A DNA stretch of 64,000 nucleotides from Sphingobacteriaceae bacterium (GCA_017745075.1 JAGIAD010000011.1:62001-126000); one strand, 5' to 3'. Shown: positions 51,476 to 62,539, numbered from the stretch's first letter. The notes: generated from the letters alone by a model not told the origin. A program made the numbers and translations.

Positions 51476-53848
51476 ATGAGATATAAGATCATTTATTCAT
51501 TACTATTATTAATCCTTTCTTCCCTGGCCTTCTCGCAGGAAAAAATTACACTGAGCGGAACGGTCACCGTAAAAGCAAGCACAGAAACAGTAAGCGGGGC
51601 CACCATCTTCATTCCCGAAGCAAAGGTTTCGACCGTTACCAATGCATATGGCTTTTACTCAATCATTCTACCCAAAGGAACCTATACCATCGCGATCAGC
51701 AGTGTAGGGTTTGAGACTATCGAAGAGCGTATTTCTCTTGCCGGAAATACCAGGAAAGACTTTTCGATGGTTGAAAAAAGCAAAACTTTAAATGAAGTAG
51801 TTATCACTCAAAATAGTCTGGCAAGCAACATCCGCAAGCCTGAAATGAGCGTGAATAAGCTTTCCATTGCTACCGTTAAAAAGATGCCGGCTGTGATGGG
51901 CGAAGTTGATATCCTGAAAGCAATACAGCAACTTCCGGGTGTTTCCAGTGCGCAGGAAGGTGCAACAGGCTTTAATGTAAGGGGTGGCTCGGTTGATGGC
52001 AACCTGATCATGCTTGATGAAGCCGTTGTTTACAATACTTCGCACCTGTTTGGTTTTTTCTCCGTTTTTAATGCAGATGTGATCAAAGACCTGAAATTGT
52101 ACAAAGGTGGCATACCCGCTAATTTTGGAGGCCGCACTTCCTCCGTTCTGGATATTTATCAGAAAGAGGGAAACAACAAGGAATACCACCTAAGTGGTGG
52201 CATTGGGGCAGTGGCGAGCAGGCTACTTGCAGAAGGCCCTATTGTAAAAGACAAAGGTTCTTTCGTGGTGGCCGGGCGTACTTCCTATGCCCATTTGTTC
52301 CTGAAACTGGCTGGTAATACCAATTCTGTTTCTTTTTATGATCTGAATGCCAAGCTCAACTATAAGATCAACGATAATAACAGGATTTTCCTTTCAGGGT
52401 ATTTTGGCAACGACCAGATGGATTTCAGCAACTTTTTCAACAACAATTATTCGAATTCCTTTTTTAACCTCCGCTGGAATCATGCTTTCTCCGATAAACT
52501 TTTCTCTAATGCCTCGGTCATTTACAGTAAATACAATTATGGCCTCGACATCCAATCGGTTGGCATTGACTGGGTGTCTAACATCCGCAATTACAACCTG
52601 AAATACAATTTTACCCATTACTTATCCAATAAGCTGGCTTTGAATTATGGTATCAATTCTATCTATTACCAATTCAACCCTGGTACCATAAGCCCCCTGG
52701 ATGCGACCTCGCCTATCAATGCTGATCAGATTGAAAAGAAGTATGCCTGGGAAAATGCATTATACATTAGTGCCGAGCAACAGCTTTCTGATAAAATATC
52801 GTTGATTTACGGATTACGCTACAGCAATTTCATGCGTTTAGGAGATCAGTATGTTAATACCTATGCCAATAATCAGGCCGTGGCTTTCAATCCAGATTTA
52901 CAAATTTACGAAGAAGGAATACCAACAGGTTCGACGTATTACAGCAAAAATCAAAAGATTATTGGTTTTGGAAATCTTGAACCTCGTTTTGCTGTTTCTT
53001 ATGCTATAGATAACGACCAGTCTATTAAAGCGAGTTATAACCGGATGAGCCAGTATATACATTTAATTTCCAATACGGCTTCTGTATCGCCCCTTGATAT
53101 TTGGGCACCCAGTGATCAATATTTAAAACCCGAAATCCTTGACCAGGTTGCCCTGGGCTATTTCAGAAATTTCGGCAACGGGAAGTATTCTTTGGAAACA
53201 GAGGCTTTTTACAAGAAAACCAAAAACAAGGCAGATTATATCGATGGTGCCGAACTGATTGCCCGTAAGGCCATAGAAGAGGTGTTGCTAAACGGAGAGG
53301 CAAAGGCCTACGGACTTGAGCTGATGTTAAAGAAAAACACCGGGAAGCTAACGGGATGGCTTTCTTATACACTTTCAAAAGCCCAGCAGCGCACACCCGG
53401 CAGAAACCCTGCTGAACCTGGTATTAACAGCGGCGATTGGTACCGTTCCAATTACGATAAAACACATAACCTTTCCATTACGGCAGCTTATCAATTGTCG
53501 AAAAAATGGAGTTTTGGCGGCATTTTCACCTTTCAATCAGGAAAAGCCGCCACCTTTCCCATTGGCAAATATCAATATCAGGGAATTACGGTTGCGAATT
53601 ATGGCGCACGAAATGCCAATTCGCTCCCTGCCTATCACCACCTGGATCTATCGGCCACCTATACACCAAAACCCGATAGCAAGAAAAGGTGGAAAAGCGA
53701 GTGGGTGTTTAGCATCTATAATGTTTATGGCAGAAGTAATGCCGCATCCATCATGTTTGAACAAAGTAAAGAAACAGGTTTAAGTGAGGCCTCCTGCATT
53801 TCGATTTTCGGTATCGTTCCGGGGGTCTCATATAATTTCAAATTTTAA
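51476..53848 (+). CDS. TonB-dependent receptor, two-component-linked
   Basis: This 790-aa receptor has a signal peptide (MRYKIIYSLLLLILSSLAFS), a CarboxypepD_reg-like domain (LSGTVTVKASTETVSGATIF), a plug (AIQQLPGVSSAQEGATGFNV, LYKGGIPANFGGRTSSVLDI) and a barrel ending SYNFKF. It lacks an STN domain, so it does not use FecR signalling; a LytTR system is divergent instead. A DUF4249 lipoprotein gene follows after 14 bases. This receptor/DUF4249 pair is common in Bacteroidota and its substrate is unknown. Confidence 0.94.
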   Translation: MRYKIIYSLLLLILSSLAFSQEKITLSGTVTVKASTETVSGATIFIPEAKVSTVTNAYGFYSIILPKGTYTIAISSVGFETIEERISLAGNTRKDFSMVEKSKTLNEVVITQNSLASNIRKPEMSVNKLSIATVKKMPAVMGEVDILKAIQQLPGVSSAQEGATGFNVRGGSVDGNLIMLDEAVVYNTSHLFGFFSVFNADVIKDLKLYKGGIPANFGGRTSSVLDIYQKEGNNKEYHLSGGIGAVASRLLAEGPIVKDKGSFVVAGRTSYAHLFLKLAGNTNSVSFYDLNAKLNYKINDNNRIFLSGYFGNDQMDFSNFFNNNYSNSFFNLRWNHAFSDKLFSNASVIYSKYNYGLDIQSVGIDWVSNIRNYNLKYNFTHYLSNKLALNYGINSIYYQFNPGTISPLDATSPINADQIEKKYAWENALYISAEQQLSDKISLIYGLRYSNFMRLGDQYVNTYANNQAVAFNPDLQIYEEGIPTGSTYYSKNQKIIGFGNLEPRFAVSYAIDNDQSIKASYNRMSQYIHLISNTASVSPLDIWAPSDQYLKPEILDQVALGYFRNFGNGKYSLETEAFYKKTKNKADYIDGAELIARKAIEEVLLNGEAKAYGLELMLKKNTGKLTGWLSYTLSKAQQRTPGRNPAEPGINSGDWYRSNYDKTHNLSITAAYQLSKKWSFGGIFTFQSGKAATFPIGKYQYQGITVANYGARNANSLPAYHHLDLSATYTPKPDSKKRWKSEWVFSIYNVYGRSNAASIMFEQSKETGLSEASCISIFGIVPGVSYNFKF

Positions 53849-53862
53849 TAATAAGGGCACAA

Positions 53863-54678
53863 ATGAAACATATATTTAAATACCTGCTTGCAAGCTGTTT
53901 TTTTCTTCTATCATGCAAAAAAACAATAAACGTAAACCTGGAAACCGCAGAACCCAGATTAGTAATAGATGCATCGATTGATTGGCTAAAGGGTACCAGC
54001 GGTAATCAGCAAAAAATAAAACTCTCTACTACAACAGGATATTACAGCACAGCTTTTCCAACGGTTTCGGGAGCTGATATTGTGATCACCAATTCGGCAA
54101 ATACTGTTTTCCGGTTTGTAGAGAATGCCAATACCGGTGAATACAGGTGTTCAGATTTTCAGCCTGTTATCGGAGAAACCTATTCGTTAAAAGTAGTTTT
54201 AAACGGGGAAATTTACACTGCCACCGAAACCTGTACAGGCGTACCGGATATTGAAAACATCGAGCAGAATAACGAAGGCGGTATAGGAGGCGACGAAATT
54301 GAAATCAAATATTACTACCGGGATAATGGCAATGAGGAAAATTACTACCTCCACCGTATTATATCACCCATATCGGTATTCCCAGCTTATAAAGTTAAAG
54401 ATGATCAAAAAACCCAGGGTAATTTAATGCAGGAATATTTTTCAGACAAGGATTTGAAAGAGGGCGATGCGATCAATATCGGCTTATATGGAATTTCAAG
54501 GAGATATTACGATTATTTCAGGAAATTGCTGGTCGCCTCCGGTGCCGGAAGCGGTCCTTTTCAAACCGTACCAGGCGCCGTAAGAGGAAATATTATTAAC
54601 AATACCCACTTCGACAACTTTGCCTATGGATACTTCAGGGTATCGCAAATGGTGGTAAAAAATTACACCTTACAATAA
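53863..54678 (+). CDS. DUF4249 lipoprotein
   Basis: This 271-aa protein has lipobox FLLSC (Cys at about residue 18) followed by the DUF4249 start NLETAEPRLVIDASIDWLKG and Ig-like beta segments (SGADIVITNSANTVFRFVEN, IGETYSLKVVLNGEIYTATE). It probably sits on the outer membrane as a partner of the preceding TonB receptor, in the place SusD takes in SusC systems. Substrate unknown. Confidence 0.92.
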   Translation: MKHIFKYLLASCFFLLSCKKTINVNLETAEPRLVIDASIDWLKGTSGNQQKIKLSTTTGYYSTAFPTVSGADIVITNSANTVFRFVENANTGEYRCSDFQPVIGETYSLKVVLNGEIYTATETCTGVPDIENIEQNNEGGIGGDEIEIKYYYRDNGNEENYYLHRIISPISVFPAYKVKDDQKTQGNLMQEYFSDKDLKEGDAINIGLYGISRRYYDYFRKLLVASGAGSGPFQTVPGAVRGNIINNTHFDNFAYGYFRVSQMVVKNYTLQ

Positions 54679-55399
54679 TGAAGATTTAATTAAAGTATAT
54701 TTAGATGCATTTTCGTTAAATATTCAGCGCAACAGAACAAAGAATCATCTGTTTAAAATTCAATAAAAATTATCTCGATGTCAGTCAGAGCCTGTCGAAG
54801 ACCTCTGTTCTTCATGTAAGAAAGTAATCGACAAGCTGCCATTGACAGGTAGAAGAATCGCCCTCTGTCCGTAGAGTTAAGCATAGCGTCTCCTACGGAT
54901 ACAAGAATAAAATTGAGTTTAAAACTCAACTAAAACGAGTCACAGACTCTTTTCTATTATTAATCCATAGAGCCCTTCGGAACTCTACGGACAGACAGGC
55001 GAGGACCTCTATTCTTAATGCAAGAAAGCAATCGACAAGCTACCATTGACAGGTCCCGTAGAAGAATCGTCTTTTCGACTGGAGCGTACCGATTTTTCAT
55101 CGGTAGGCGAAATGGAGAAATCTATATAGACAGATTTAGCTTCGCTGAGCACTACGTGGTTCTCGACTGCGTTGCACTGCGCTCGAAATGACGACCACCC
55201 TTATTAATTTTACACAATAAATTCCCTCAATGTGACAGAAAAAGTGTAATATGTGTACAATTGAATAAAATTTAAAAGCATTCCAATAAATTCTGCTAAA
55301 AAACACTCAATTATTCAAATGTGCTAGTAAAAATGACGAAACAAGCTATCCTTATACCTGCGATCCAAATAATTTAGCCTCCTTATCATCAACCAATAT
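54679..55399. repeat. Repeat-rich region before the xylan cluster
   Basis: Two similar blocks of about 63 bp (about 54798-54860 and 55004-55067, each with AATCGACAAGCT and CCATTGACAGGT) flank the MITE-like element at 54865-54994. A GTCATCTCGACTG-family compound repeat follows to about 55195. The last 200 bp (55200-55399) are AT-rich and should hold the promoter of the xylanase cluster, but no clear TAnnTTTG was found. Confidence 0.7.
54865..54994 (+). mobile_element. MITE-like element, copy A
   Basis: This 130-bp element is bounded by perfect 14-bp terminal inverted repeats, CTGTCCGTAGAGTT and AACTCTACGGACAG. Inside are further dyads (TTGAGTTTAAAACTCAA, GAGTCACAGACTC). A near-identical copy lies inverted at 62732-62860. 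It has no coding capacity. Shared flanks CCCT and ACAGG suggest the mobile unit may be a few bases longer; no target-site duplication is certain. Confidence 0.75.
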
Positions 55400-56479
55400 A
55401 TGAGCTGGAAGCTGAATAAATTACAAACGATTTCTTTTTACGTCGTCTTTTTAACCCTGCCCCTTGTTGCCTATAAAAGGGCCGAAGGACTGAAAGATTA
55501 TTATAAAGATTACTTCCCTATAGGTGTTGCGGTTAAGCCATCCGACTTTCGGAACGATGAAAAATCGTTAATCTTAACACACTTCAACTCTATCACTGCA
55601 GAAAATGCTATGAAAATGGGTCCCATACACCCCTTTGAAAAAAAGTATTTCTGGCAAAATGCCGATTCTATTGTTCAATTTGGATTAGACCATAAATTAA
55701 AAATAAGAGGGCACTGCCTGGTTTGGCACGGACAAACACCAAAATGGCTGTTTAAGGATTCTGCCGGAAACCAGGTTAACAAAGAGGTTTTACTTTCGAG
55801 GATCAAAGATCATATTAATACAGTAGTATCGCGGTACTGCGGAAAAATTTATGCTTGGGATGTCGTGAATGAGGCAATAGCTGATGACAGCAGCACTTAC
55901 CGTAAATCTCAGTTGTATCAGATTGCCGGAGAAGATTTTATTGAGCAGGCATTCAGGTATGCACACGCCGCAGATCCAAAAGCAGTATTGTTTTACAACG
56001 ATTACAACACAGAAAATCCAATAAAACGGGAGAAGATCTATACGATGCTGAAAAAGCTACTGGCCAAAGGCGTTCCCATCCATGGCGTGGGTTTACAGGC
56101 TCATTGGTCTGTCAATAACCCGAGCCGGTCAGAGCTTGAAAAATCAATCGAATTGTTTTCATCACTGGGCCTTCAGATCCAGTTTACCGAGCTGGATATT
56201 TCCGTATTCCAGGGAAGGCAGGGCGGTCAAATGATCACAGGAGAGAAAAGCCAGGGTAAAACGGCTTTTACCCCTGAAATGGAACAGCAGCAACTGGAGA
56301 AATATAAAATGGTTTTCGAGGTCTTCAGAAAATACAAAAAAAAGATCACCGGTGTTACTTTCTGGAACGTTTCAGATCGCTACAGCTGGCTTGATGGTCG
56401 GGGCAGAAAAAACTTTCCCTTACTGTTCGACACTAATTTACAACCCAAAAAAGCATACTACGAGGTAATCAGGTTTTAA
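55400..56479 (+). CDS. GH10 endo-1,4-beta-xylanase, copy 1
   Basis: This 359-aa GH10 enzyme has the acid/base E158 in WDVVNEA and nucleophile E264 in FTELDIS. Other GH10 landmarks are HFNSITAENAMKMG, GHCLVWHGQTPKW and YNDYNTE. The N-terminal hydrophobic segment (about 10-25) is a signal peptide or anchor without a lipobox Cys. It cuts xylan internally. It is similar to the second GH10 at 57454; the two are separated only by the CE6-like esterase gene, which suggests duplication within the cluster. Confidence 0.95.
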   Translation: MSWKLNKLQTISFYVVFLTLPLVAYKRAEGLKDYYKDYFPIGVAVKPSDFRNDEKSLILTHFNSITAENAMKMGPIHPFEKKYFWQNADSIVQFGLDHKLKIRGHCLVWHGQTPKWLFKDSAGNQVNKEVLLSRIKDHINTVVSRYCGKIYAWDVVNEAIADDSSTYRKSQLYQIAGEDFIEQAFRYAHAADPKAVLFYNDYNTENPIKREKIYTMLKKLLAKGVPIHGVGLQAHWSVNNPSRSELEKSIELFSSLGLQIQFTELDISVFQGRQGGQMITGEKSQGKTAFTPEMEQQQLEKYKMVFEVFRKYKKKITGVTFWNVSDRYSWLDGRGRKNFPLLFDTNLQPKKAYYEVIRF

Positions 56480-56575
56480 GCAGGCAGTGGGCAGATGGAT
56501 GCAAAATTTCTGCGGCCGTCCTTCCTGCTGTAAAACCTGAACATAAATGCGTCAAATCACTTACCATTAATATAA

Positions 56576-57424
<849 letters not shown>

Positions 57425-57453
57425 TCAGCTTTAACCTTTCAAAATTGAAGATA

Positions 57454-58560
57454 ATGAGTACCAAAAATATACTTTTAAGCGGTAGTTTAATGCTCTGTTT
57501 TGCGTTCAGCTTTGGAGCATATAAAACCAGACAGTTTTCTTCCGGTCATCAAACAGATACCATTGGTTTAAAGGATGCTTACAAAAACTATTTTTCTATT
57601 GGTGTTGCTGTTGGCAAAAGAAATTTGAGCGGCGAAGAAAGCGCATTGATCAAAAAACACTTTAACAGCATTACCGCCGAAAACGACATGAAAATGGAGC
57701 GGATGCAGCCCCAGGAAGGCCAATTTAACTGGAAGGAAGCCGATTCGATCATCAGCTTTGCAGCAAAAAATAATATCAAAGTACGCGGACATAATTTATG
57801 CTGGCACGAACAGGCACCATCCTGGTTTTTTACAGATAAAGACGGAAAGGAAGTAAGTAAAGCAGTATTGCTACAACGCTTAAAGGCACATATCGATGCT
57901 GTTGTTGGACGATATAAAGGAAAAATATATGCCTGGGACGTTGTAAATGAAGCTATTGACGACGATTCTACCAAATACCTCCGGAATTCGAAATGGTTTC
58001 AAATCTGTGGTGAAGACTTTATCGTTAAAGCTTTTGAATATGCCCACGCCGCCGATCCGGATGCCCAGCTTTATTACAATGATTACAATACCGAAAGGCC
58101 CGAGAAAAGAGAGCGTGTATACAGGTTACTCAAAAACCTAAAAGACAAGGGCGTACCTATAAATGGCGTTGGTTTGCAGGCACACTGGTCTATTTACGAA
58201 CCTACTGAAAAAGAACTGGTTGCAGCAATCGAGCGTTATTCATCTCTAGGGCTTAAAATACAGTTTACCGAGCTGGATATTTCCATTTACCCCTGGGAGA
58301 AAAATAAACGCAGCAAACGTCCAGATGAAAGCGATGCCTACACCACTGAACTCGAAGCCAGGCAGGTAGCGAAATACAAAATGGTGTTCGATGTATTTAG
58401 ACGGTATAAAAACGTAATCACCAATGTTACTTTCTGGAACATTTCAGATCGCCGGACGTGGCTGGATGGTTATCCCGTACCCGGCCGTAAAAATTATCCC
58501 TTACTTTTCGATACGCAATTAAAGCCCAAAAAAGCTTACTGGGAAGTTGTTAAATTTTAG
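57454..58560 (+). CDS. GH10 endo-1,4-beta-xylanase, copy 2
   Basis: This is about 368 aa from ATG 57454 (a TTG 9 bp upstream is also in frame). Acid/base E166 is in WDVVNEA and nucleophile E273 in FTELDIS. It shares HFNSITAENDMKME, GHNLCWHEQAPSW and YNDYNTER with copy 1 but differs before E166 and in the loop after the nucleophile (YPWEKNKRSKRPDE). The N-terminus carries a signal peptide (about 8-22). The GH115 gene starts 3 bases after its stop, so they are cotranscribed. Confidence 0.95.
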   Translation: MSTKNILLSGSLMLCFAFSFGAYKTRQFSSGHQTDTIGLKDAYKNYFSIGVAVGKRNLSGEESALIKKHFNSITAENDMKMERMQPQEGQFNWKEADSIISFAAKNNIKVRGHNLCWHEQAPSWFFTDKDGKEVSKAVLLQRLKAHIDAVVGRYKGKIYAWDVVNEAIDDDSTKYLRNSKWFQICGEDFIVKAFEYAHAADPDAQLYYNDYNTERPEKRERVYRLLKNLKDKGVPINGVGLQAHWSIYEPTEKELVAAIERYSSLGLKIQFTELDISIYPWEKNKRSKRPDESDAYTTELEARQVAKYKMVFDVFRRYKNVITNVTFWNISDRRTWLDGYPVPGRKNYPLLFDTQLKPKKAYWEVVKF

Positions 58561-58563
58561 CTC

Positions 58564-61416
58564 ATGAAGAAATTATTTGCACTGATCTTACTGTTATCGG
58601 GCTTTATCCTTGTCCGGGCCAATACCCTAAGCCCCATTACAGTAAATCATTATTTTCCCGGAAGCTTTCCGCTGGTAAGCCAGGGTAAAGTTCCTGCAAT
58701 TATGGTTAGTGCTAACGAGTGGCCGGGAGCTGTACGGGCGGCCAAAAACTTTCAGAGCGATATTAAATCGGTAAGTGGCATTGAGCCTGTATTTTTGACG
58801 GACAGAACAAGCAGGTTGCCCATCATTATTGGTACCATCGGTAAAAGCAAAATCATCGACGAAATGATCCGCAACCGCAGCCTGAATGTCTCCGAAATTG
58901 CCGGCAAATGGGAGGCAACCCTGATTCAGGTGATCAAAAACCCTGTACATGGAATTGATTCGGCATTAGTAATTGCAGGAAGTGATAAGCGTGGAACCAT
59001 ATATGGGGTATACGAGCTTTCTGCCCAGATAGGAGTTTCGCCCTGGTATTATTGGGCTGATGTTCCGGTAAAAAAAAGCCATTCGCTTTATGTTGTCGGA
59101 GGTAGCCATGTAATTTCATCGCCGGCGGTAAAATACCGGGGAATATTTTTAAATGACGAAGCCCCTGCCCTTTCGGGATGGAGCAGAAAACAATTTGGAG
59201 GCTTTAACCATAAGTTTTATGAAAATGTATTCGAATTAATTCTCCGCTTAAAGGGAAATTATTTATGGCCTGCCATGTGGGGAAATGCATTTAATGACGA
59301 TGATCAACTCAATCCTATCCTTGCAGACGAATACGGGGTAGTAATTGGAACCTCACATCACGAACCCCTTACACGTGCGCACGATGAATGGAAGCGGTAC
59401 AAAGGCGGCAAATGGAACTATGAACAAAATCCGGCGCAGTTACGTTCCTTTTGGGAAAGCGGCCTGCAGCGCGTTGCCGGTAAAGAACAAATTATTACCA
59501 TTGGTATGCGTGGTGATGGCGACGAGCCCATGTCAGATGGTACAGCCACCGCCCTACTCGAAAAAATTGTAAAAGACCAGCGCCAAATTATTGAAAAAGT
59601 AACCCAAAAGCCTGCAGCTCAAACCCCACAGCTTTGGGCATTATATAAGGAAGTTCAGGATTATTACGACAAAGGCATGCGGGTTCCTGACGACGTCACT
59701 TTACTACTTTGCGATGATAATTGGGGCAACATCAGAAAATTGCCTGGCCTGGGTGAGAAACCCAGAAAAGGTGGCTACGGAATTTATTATCATTTCGATT
59801 ATGTAGGCGGCCCGAGGAACTACAAATGGGTAAATACCAATCCCATTCAAAAAATATGGGAACAAATGCACATGGCTTACGAGTATGATGCCAATCAGAT
59901 TTGGATTGTAAACGTAGGCGATTTAAAACCCATGGAATTTCCCATCCAATTCTTTTTAGATTATGCCTGGAACCCTGATGCCATACCGGCCGATAAATTA
60001 ATGGATTACACAACGGCTTGGGCTGCCAAACAGTTTGGCAATGAACAGGCCATAGCCATATCGGGCCATATTGATACTTATCTGAAATATGCCGGGAGGG
60101 TTAAACCGGAGCTTCTTGATGAAAACACCTATAGTTTAACCAATTATAATGAGTTCGAGCAAGTGACCAATGATTTTATTACGCTCAGACAACAAGCCAT
60201 CGCCACCGGCAAACAATTAGCTGATAACCAAATGGATGCCTATTACCAATTGGTACTTCATCCTATTGCAGGTATGGCTAATTTATATGAGTTGTATCTC
60301 GCTGTCGCCAAAAATAAGCTATATGCCAAACAGGGCCGCTTTTCGACCAACGGTTTTGCCCGCAAGGTCGATTCTCTATTTAAACTGGATGCAGAAATCA
60401 ACACCTACTATAACAAAACGATGGCTGGTGGAAAATGGGATCACATGATGGACCAAACGCATATCGGGTACACTTCCTGGCAACAACCAGACCGCAACAT
60501 TATCCCTAAAACCACCCTCATCAACAACACAGTTACGGCTCTGGGCATTGTACTGGAAAAATCAACACACCATTTTACAGGAAAAACAAAGTTACCTGAT
60601 GGTTTCACTTTTTCGGCACTCACCAATGCATCCCATACCTTCGAAATTTTTAAAACAGGCCCTGATGAAGTGAAATACGAGATTAAAGCCCCATCTTTTG
60701 TATTACTCAGCCTTGTAAAAGGGGTACTGGGCGACGACCAGAAGATTCAAATCAACATTGACTGGAGCAAAGCGCCAAAAGGGGCTAAAACAACCGAAAT
60801 TGTTATTGCTGGCAGTGACCGTTCTCATATTACCGTGCCGGTTAAAACTGAAAACACAGTACCTGCAGATTTAACTCCCAATTTGTTCCTTGCTGATGAT
60901 GGTTACATCTCTATAGAAGCAGCAAGCTACAGCAGAGCGGTAAACAGCCGGCCAATTTTTTGGAAAACCATACCCAATTATGGAAAAACCAGGAGTGCAG
61001 TAATTCCAATGCCGGTAAGTTCGCCTATACAGCAACCTGCAGAAGGCGCTCCGCATCTGGAATACGATATTTTTGTAAACGAAACGGGGAGTTTTACCTT
61101 AAATACCTTTGTATCTCCCACTATTGATTTTACCGGTAAAGATGGCTTAAAATTCGCTGTTTCTGTAGATGAACAAAGCCCGGTAGTGGTTAACATCAGC
61201 AAAGATTATGCTTCAGATTATGCCTGGGGGCAATCGGTGGCCAACAACATCAAAATTTTTAAAACAGCCCTTACCTTTCATAAAAAAGGAAAGCACACCA
61301 TTAATTATTGGATGATTAACCCTGGCGTGGTACTACAAAAATTGGTACTGGATCTTGGCGGGTTAAAACCAAGTTATTTAGGACCTCCGGAAAGCATTAA
61401 AAGTACACAAAATTAA
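58564..61416 (+). CDS. GH115 alpha-glucuronidase
   Basis: This 950-aa protein has a signal peptide (MKKLFALILLLSGFILVRA) and the GH115 pattern throughout: LPIIIGTIGKSKIIDEMI, KRGTIYGVYELSAQIGVSPW, KYRGIFLNDEAPALSGW, KGNYLWPAMWGNAFNDDD and LLLCDDNWGNIRKLP. A C-terminal beta domain lies at about residues 780-945. GH115 enzymes remove 4-O-methyl-glucuronic acid side groups from xylan, including from internal positions of the polymer. With the GH10 and esterase neighbours it defines a glucuronoxylan cluster. Confidence 0.95.
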   Translation: MKKLFALILLLSGFILVRANTLSPITVNHYFPGSFPLVSQGKVPAIMVSANEWPGAVRAAKNFQSDIKSVSGIEPVFLTDRTSRLPIIIGTIGKSKIIDEMIRNRSLNVSEIAGKWEATLIQVIKNPVHGIDSALVIAGSDKRGTIYGVYELSAQIGVSPWYYWADVPVKKSHSLYVVGGSHVISSPAVKYRGIFLNDEAPALSGWSRKQFGGFNHKFYENVFELILRLKGNYLWPAMWGNAFNDDDQLNPILADEYGVVIGTSHHEPLTRAHDEWKRYKGGKWNYEQNPAQLRSFWESGLQRVAGKEQIITIGMRGDGDEPMSDGTATALLEKIVKDQRQIIEKVTQKPAAQTPQLWALYKEVQDYYDKGMRVPDDVTLLLCDDNWGNIRKLPGLGEKPRKGGYGIYYHFDYVGGPRNYKWVNTNPIQKIWEQMHMAYEYDANQIWIVNVGDLKPMEFPIQFFLDYAWNPDAIPADKLMDYTTAWAAKQFGNEQAIAISGHIDTYLKYAGRVKPELLDENTYSLTNYNEFEQVTNDFITLRQQAIATGKQLADNQMDAYYQLVLHPIAGMANLYELYLAVAKNKLYAKQGRFSTNGFARKVDSLFKLDAEINTYYNKTMAGGKWDHMMDQTHIGYTSWQQPDRNIIPKTTLINNTVTALGIVLEKSTHHFTGKTKLPDGFTFSALTNASHTFEIFKTGPDEVKYEIKAPSFVLLSLVKGVLGDDQKIQINIDWSKAPKGAKTTEIVIAGSDRSHITVPVKTENTVPADLTPNLFLADDGYISIEAASYSRAVNSRPIFWKTIPNYGKTRSAVIPMPVSSPIQQPAEGAPHLEYDIFVNETGSFTLNTFVSPTIDFTGKDGLKFAVSVDEQSPVVVNISKDYASDYAWGQSVANNIKIFKTALTFHKKGKHTINYWMINPGVVLQKLVLDLGGLKPSYLGPPESIKSTQN

Positions 61417-61438
61417 CTTTAACGAAACGATAAAACAC

Positions 61439-62539
61439 ATGATTAACGAATTTAGAAAATTAAGCCTTTTTACAGCAATAGTTGCGATGGGTATTGCCGG
61501 CTCTTGTCAGCAGGCAAACCGGAAAACAGAAAAGGAAGCGGCAAATACAGGTAAAAAAACCAGCTACCTTTCGCAGCCCATTATCTCCGGCATTTACACT
61601 GCCGATCCGTCTGCACACCTGTTCAATGGAAAAATTTACATTTATCCTTCGCACGATATCGAAACCGGAACCACAGAAAATGACAGTGGTGATCATTTTG
61701 ATATGAAAGACTATCACATCCTGAGTATGGACAGCATTAATGGCAAGGTTACCGATCATGGCGTGGCATTAAGCATAGGCGACATTCCGTGGGCCGGCAG
61801 GCAACTCTGGGCACCCGATGCGGCCTTTAAAAACGGCACCTACTATCTTTATTTCCCCGTTAAAGACAAATCAGATGTATTTAGAATAGGTGTGGCTACA
61901 TCAAAAAATCCGGCAGGGCCGTTTAAGGCCGAACCAGCGCCTATTAAAGGAAGTTTTAGTATTGATCCGGCAGTATTCACCGATACCGATGGCAGCAGCT
62001 ACATGTATTTCGGAGGTATCTGGGGCGGACAGTTGCAGCGCTGGAATAATGGAGTGTATGATAAAAATGGCTCTAAAACCGATTCGCAAAGAGAAAATGA
62101 GCCTGCTTTGAGCGCTAAGGTAGCCAAAATGAGCAGCGATATGTTATCTTTTGATGGCGAAGTAAAAGATGTTCAGATTATAGATAAACAAGGAAAACCC
62201 TTACTCACTAAAGATCACGATAGGCGTTTCTTCGAAGGTGGCTGGATGCACAAATTTAATGGCAAATATTATTTCACTTATTCAACCGGCGACACCCATT
62301 ACCTAGCTTACGCAATTGGTGAGAAACCCTACGGGCCATTTGTTTACGAAGGTACTTTTATGAAGCCTGTTCAAGGTTGGACCACCCACCATTCTATTTT
62401 AGAAATCAAAGGCAAATGGTATATCTTTTACCACGATACCCAACTTTCGGGCAAAACACACCTCAGAAATGTAAAAGTAACCGAATTGAAACACAGGGCT
62501 GATGGTACGATCGAAATGATTGATCCCTTTGTTAAATAA
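61439..62539 (+). CDS. GH43 beta-xylosidase/arabinofuranosidase
   Basis: This 366-aa lipoprotein has lipobox IAGSC (C23). The five-bladed propeller has the GH43 triad D56 (ADPSAH), D176 (SIDPAVF) and E266 (FFEGGWM). GH43 members act as beta-xylosidases or alpha-L-arabinofuranosidases on xylan fragments; the choice cannot be made by eye. It starts 22 bases after GH115 and is the last forward gene of the cluster. Confidence 0.93.
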   Translation: MINEFRKLSLFTAIVAMGIAGSCQQANRKTEKEAANTGKKTSYLSQPIISGIYTADPSAHLFNGKIYIYPSHDIETGTTENDSGDHFDMKDYHILSMDSINGKVTDHGVALSIGDIPWAGRQLWAPDAAFKNGTYYLYFPVKDKSDVFRIGVATSKNPAGPFKAEPAPIKGSFSIDPAVFTDTDGSSYMYFGGIWGGQLQRWNNGVYDKNGSKTDSQRENEPALSAKVAKMSSDMLSFDGEVKDVQIIDKQGKPLLTKDHDRRFFEGGWMHKFNGKYYFTYSTGDTHYLAYAIGEKPYGPFVYEGTFMKPVQGWTTHHSILEIKGKWYIFYHDTQLSGKTHLRNVKVTELKHRADGTIEMIDPFVK

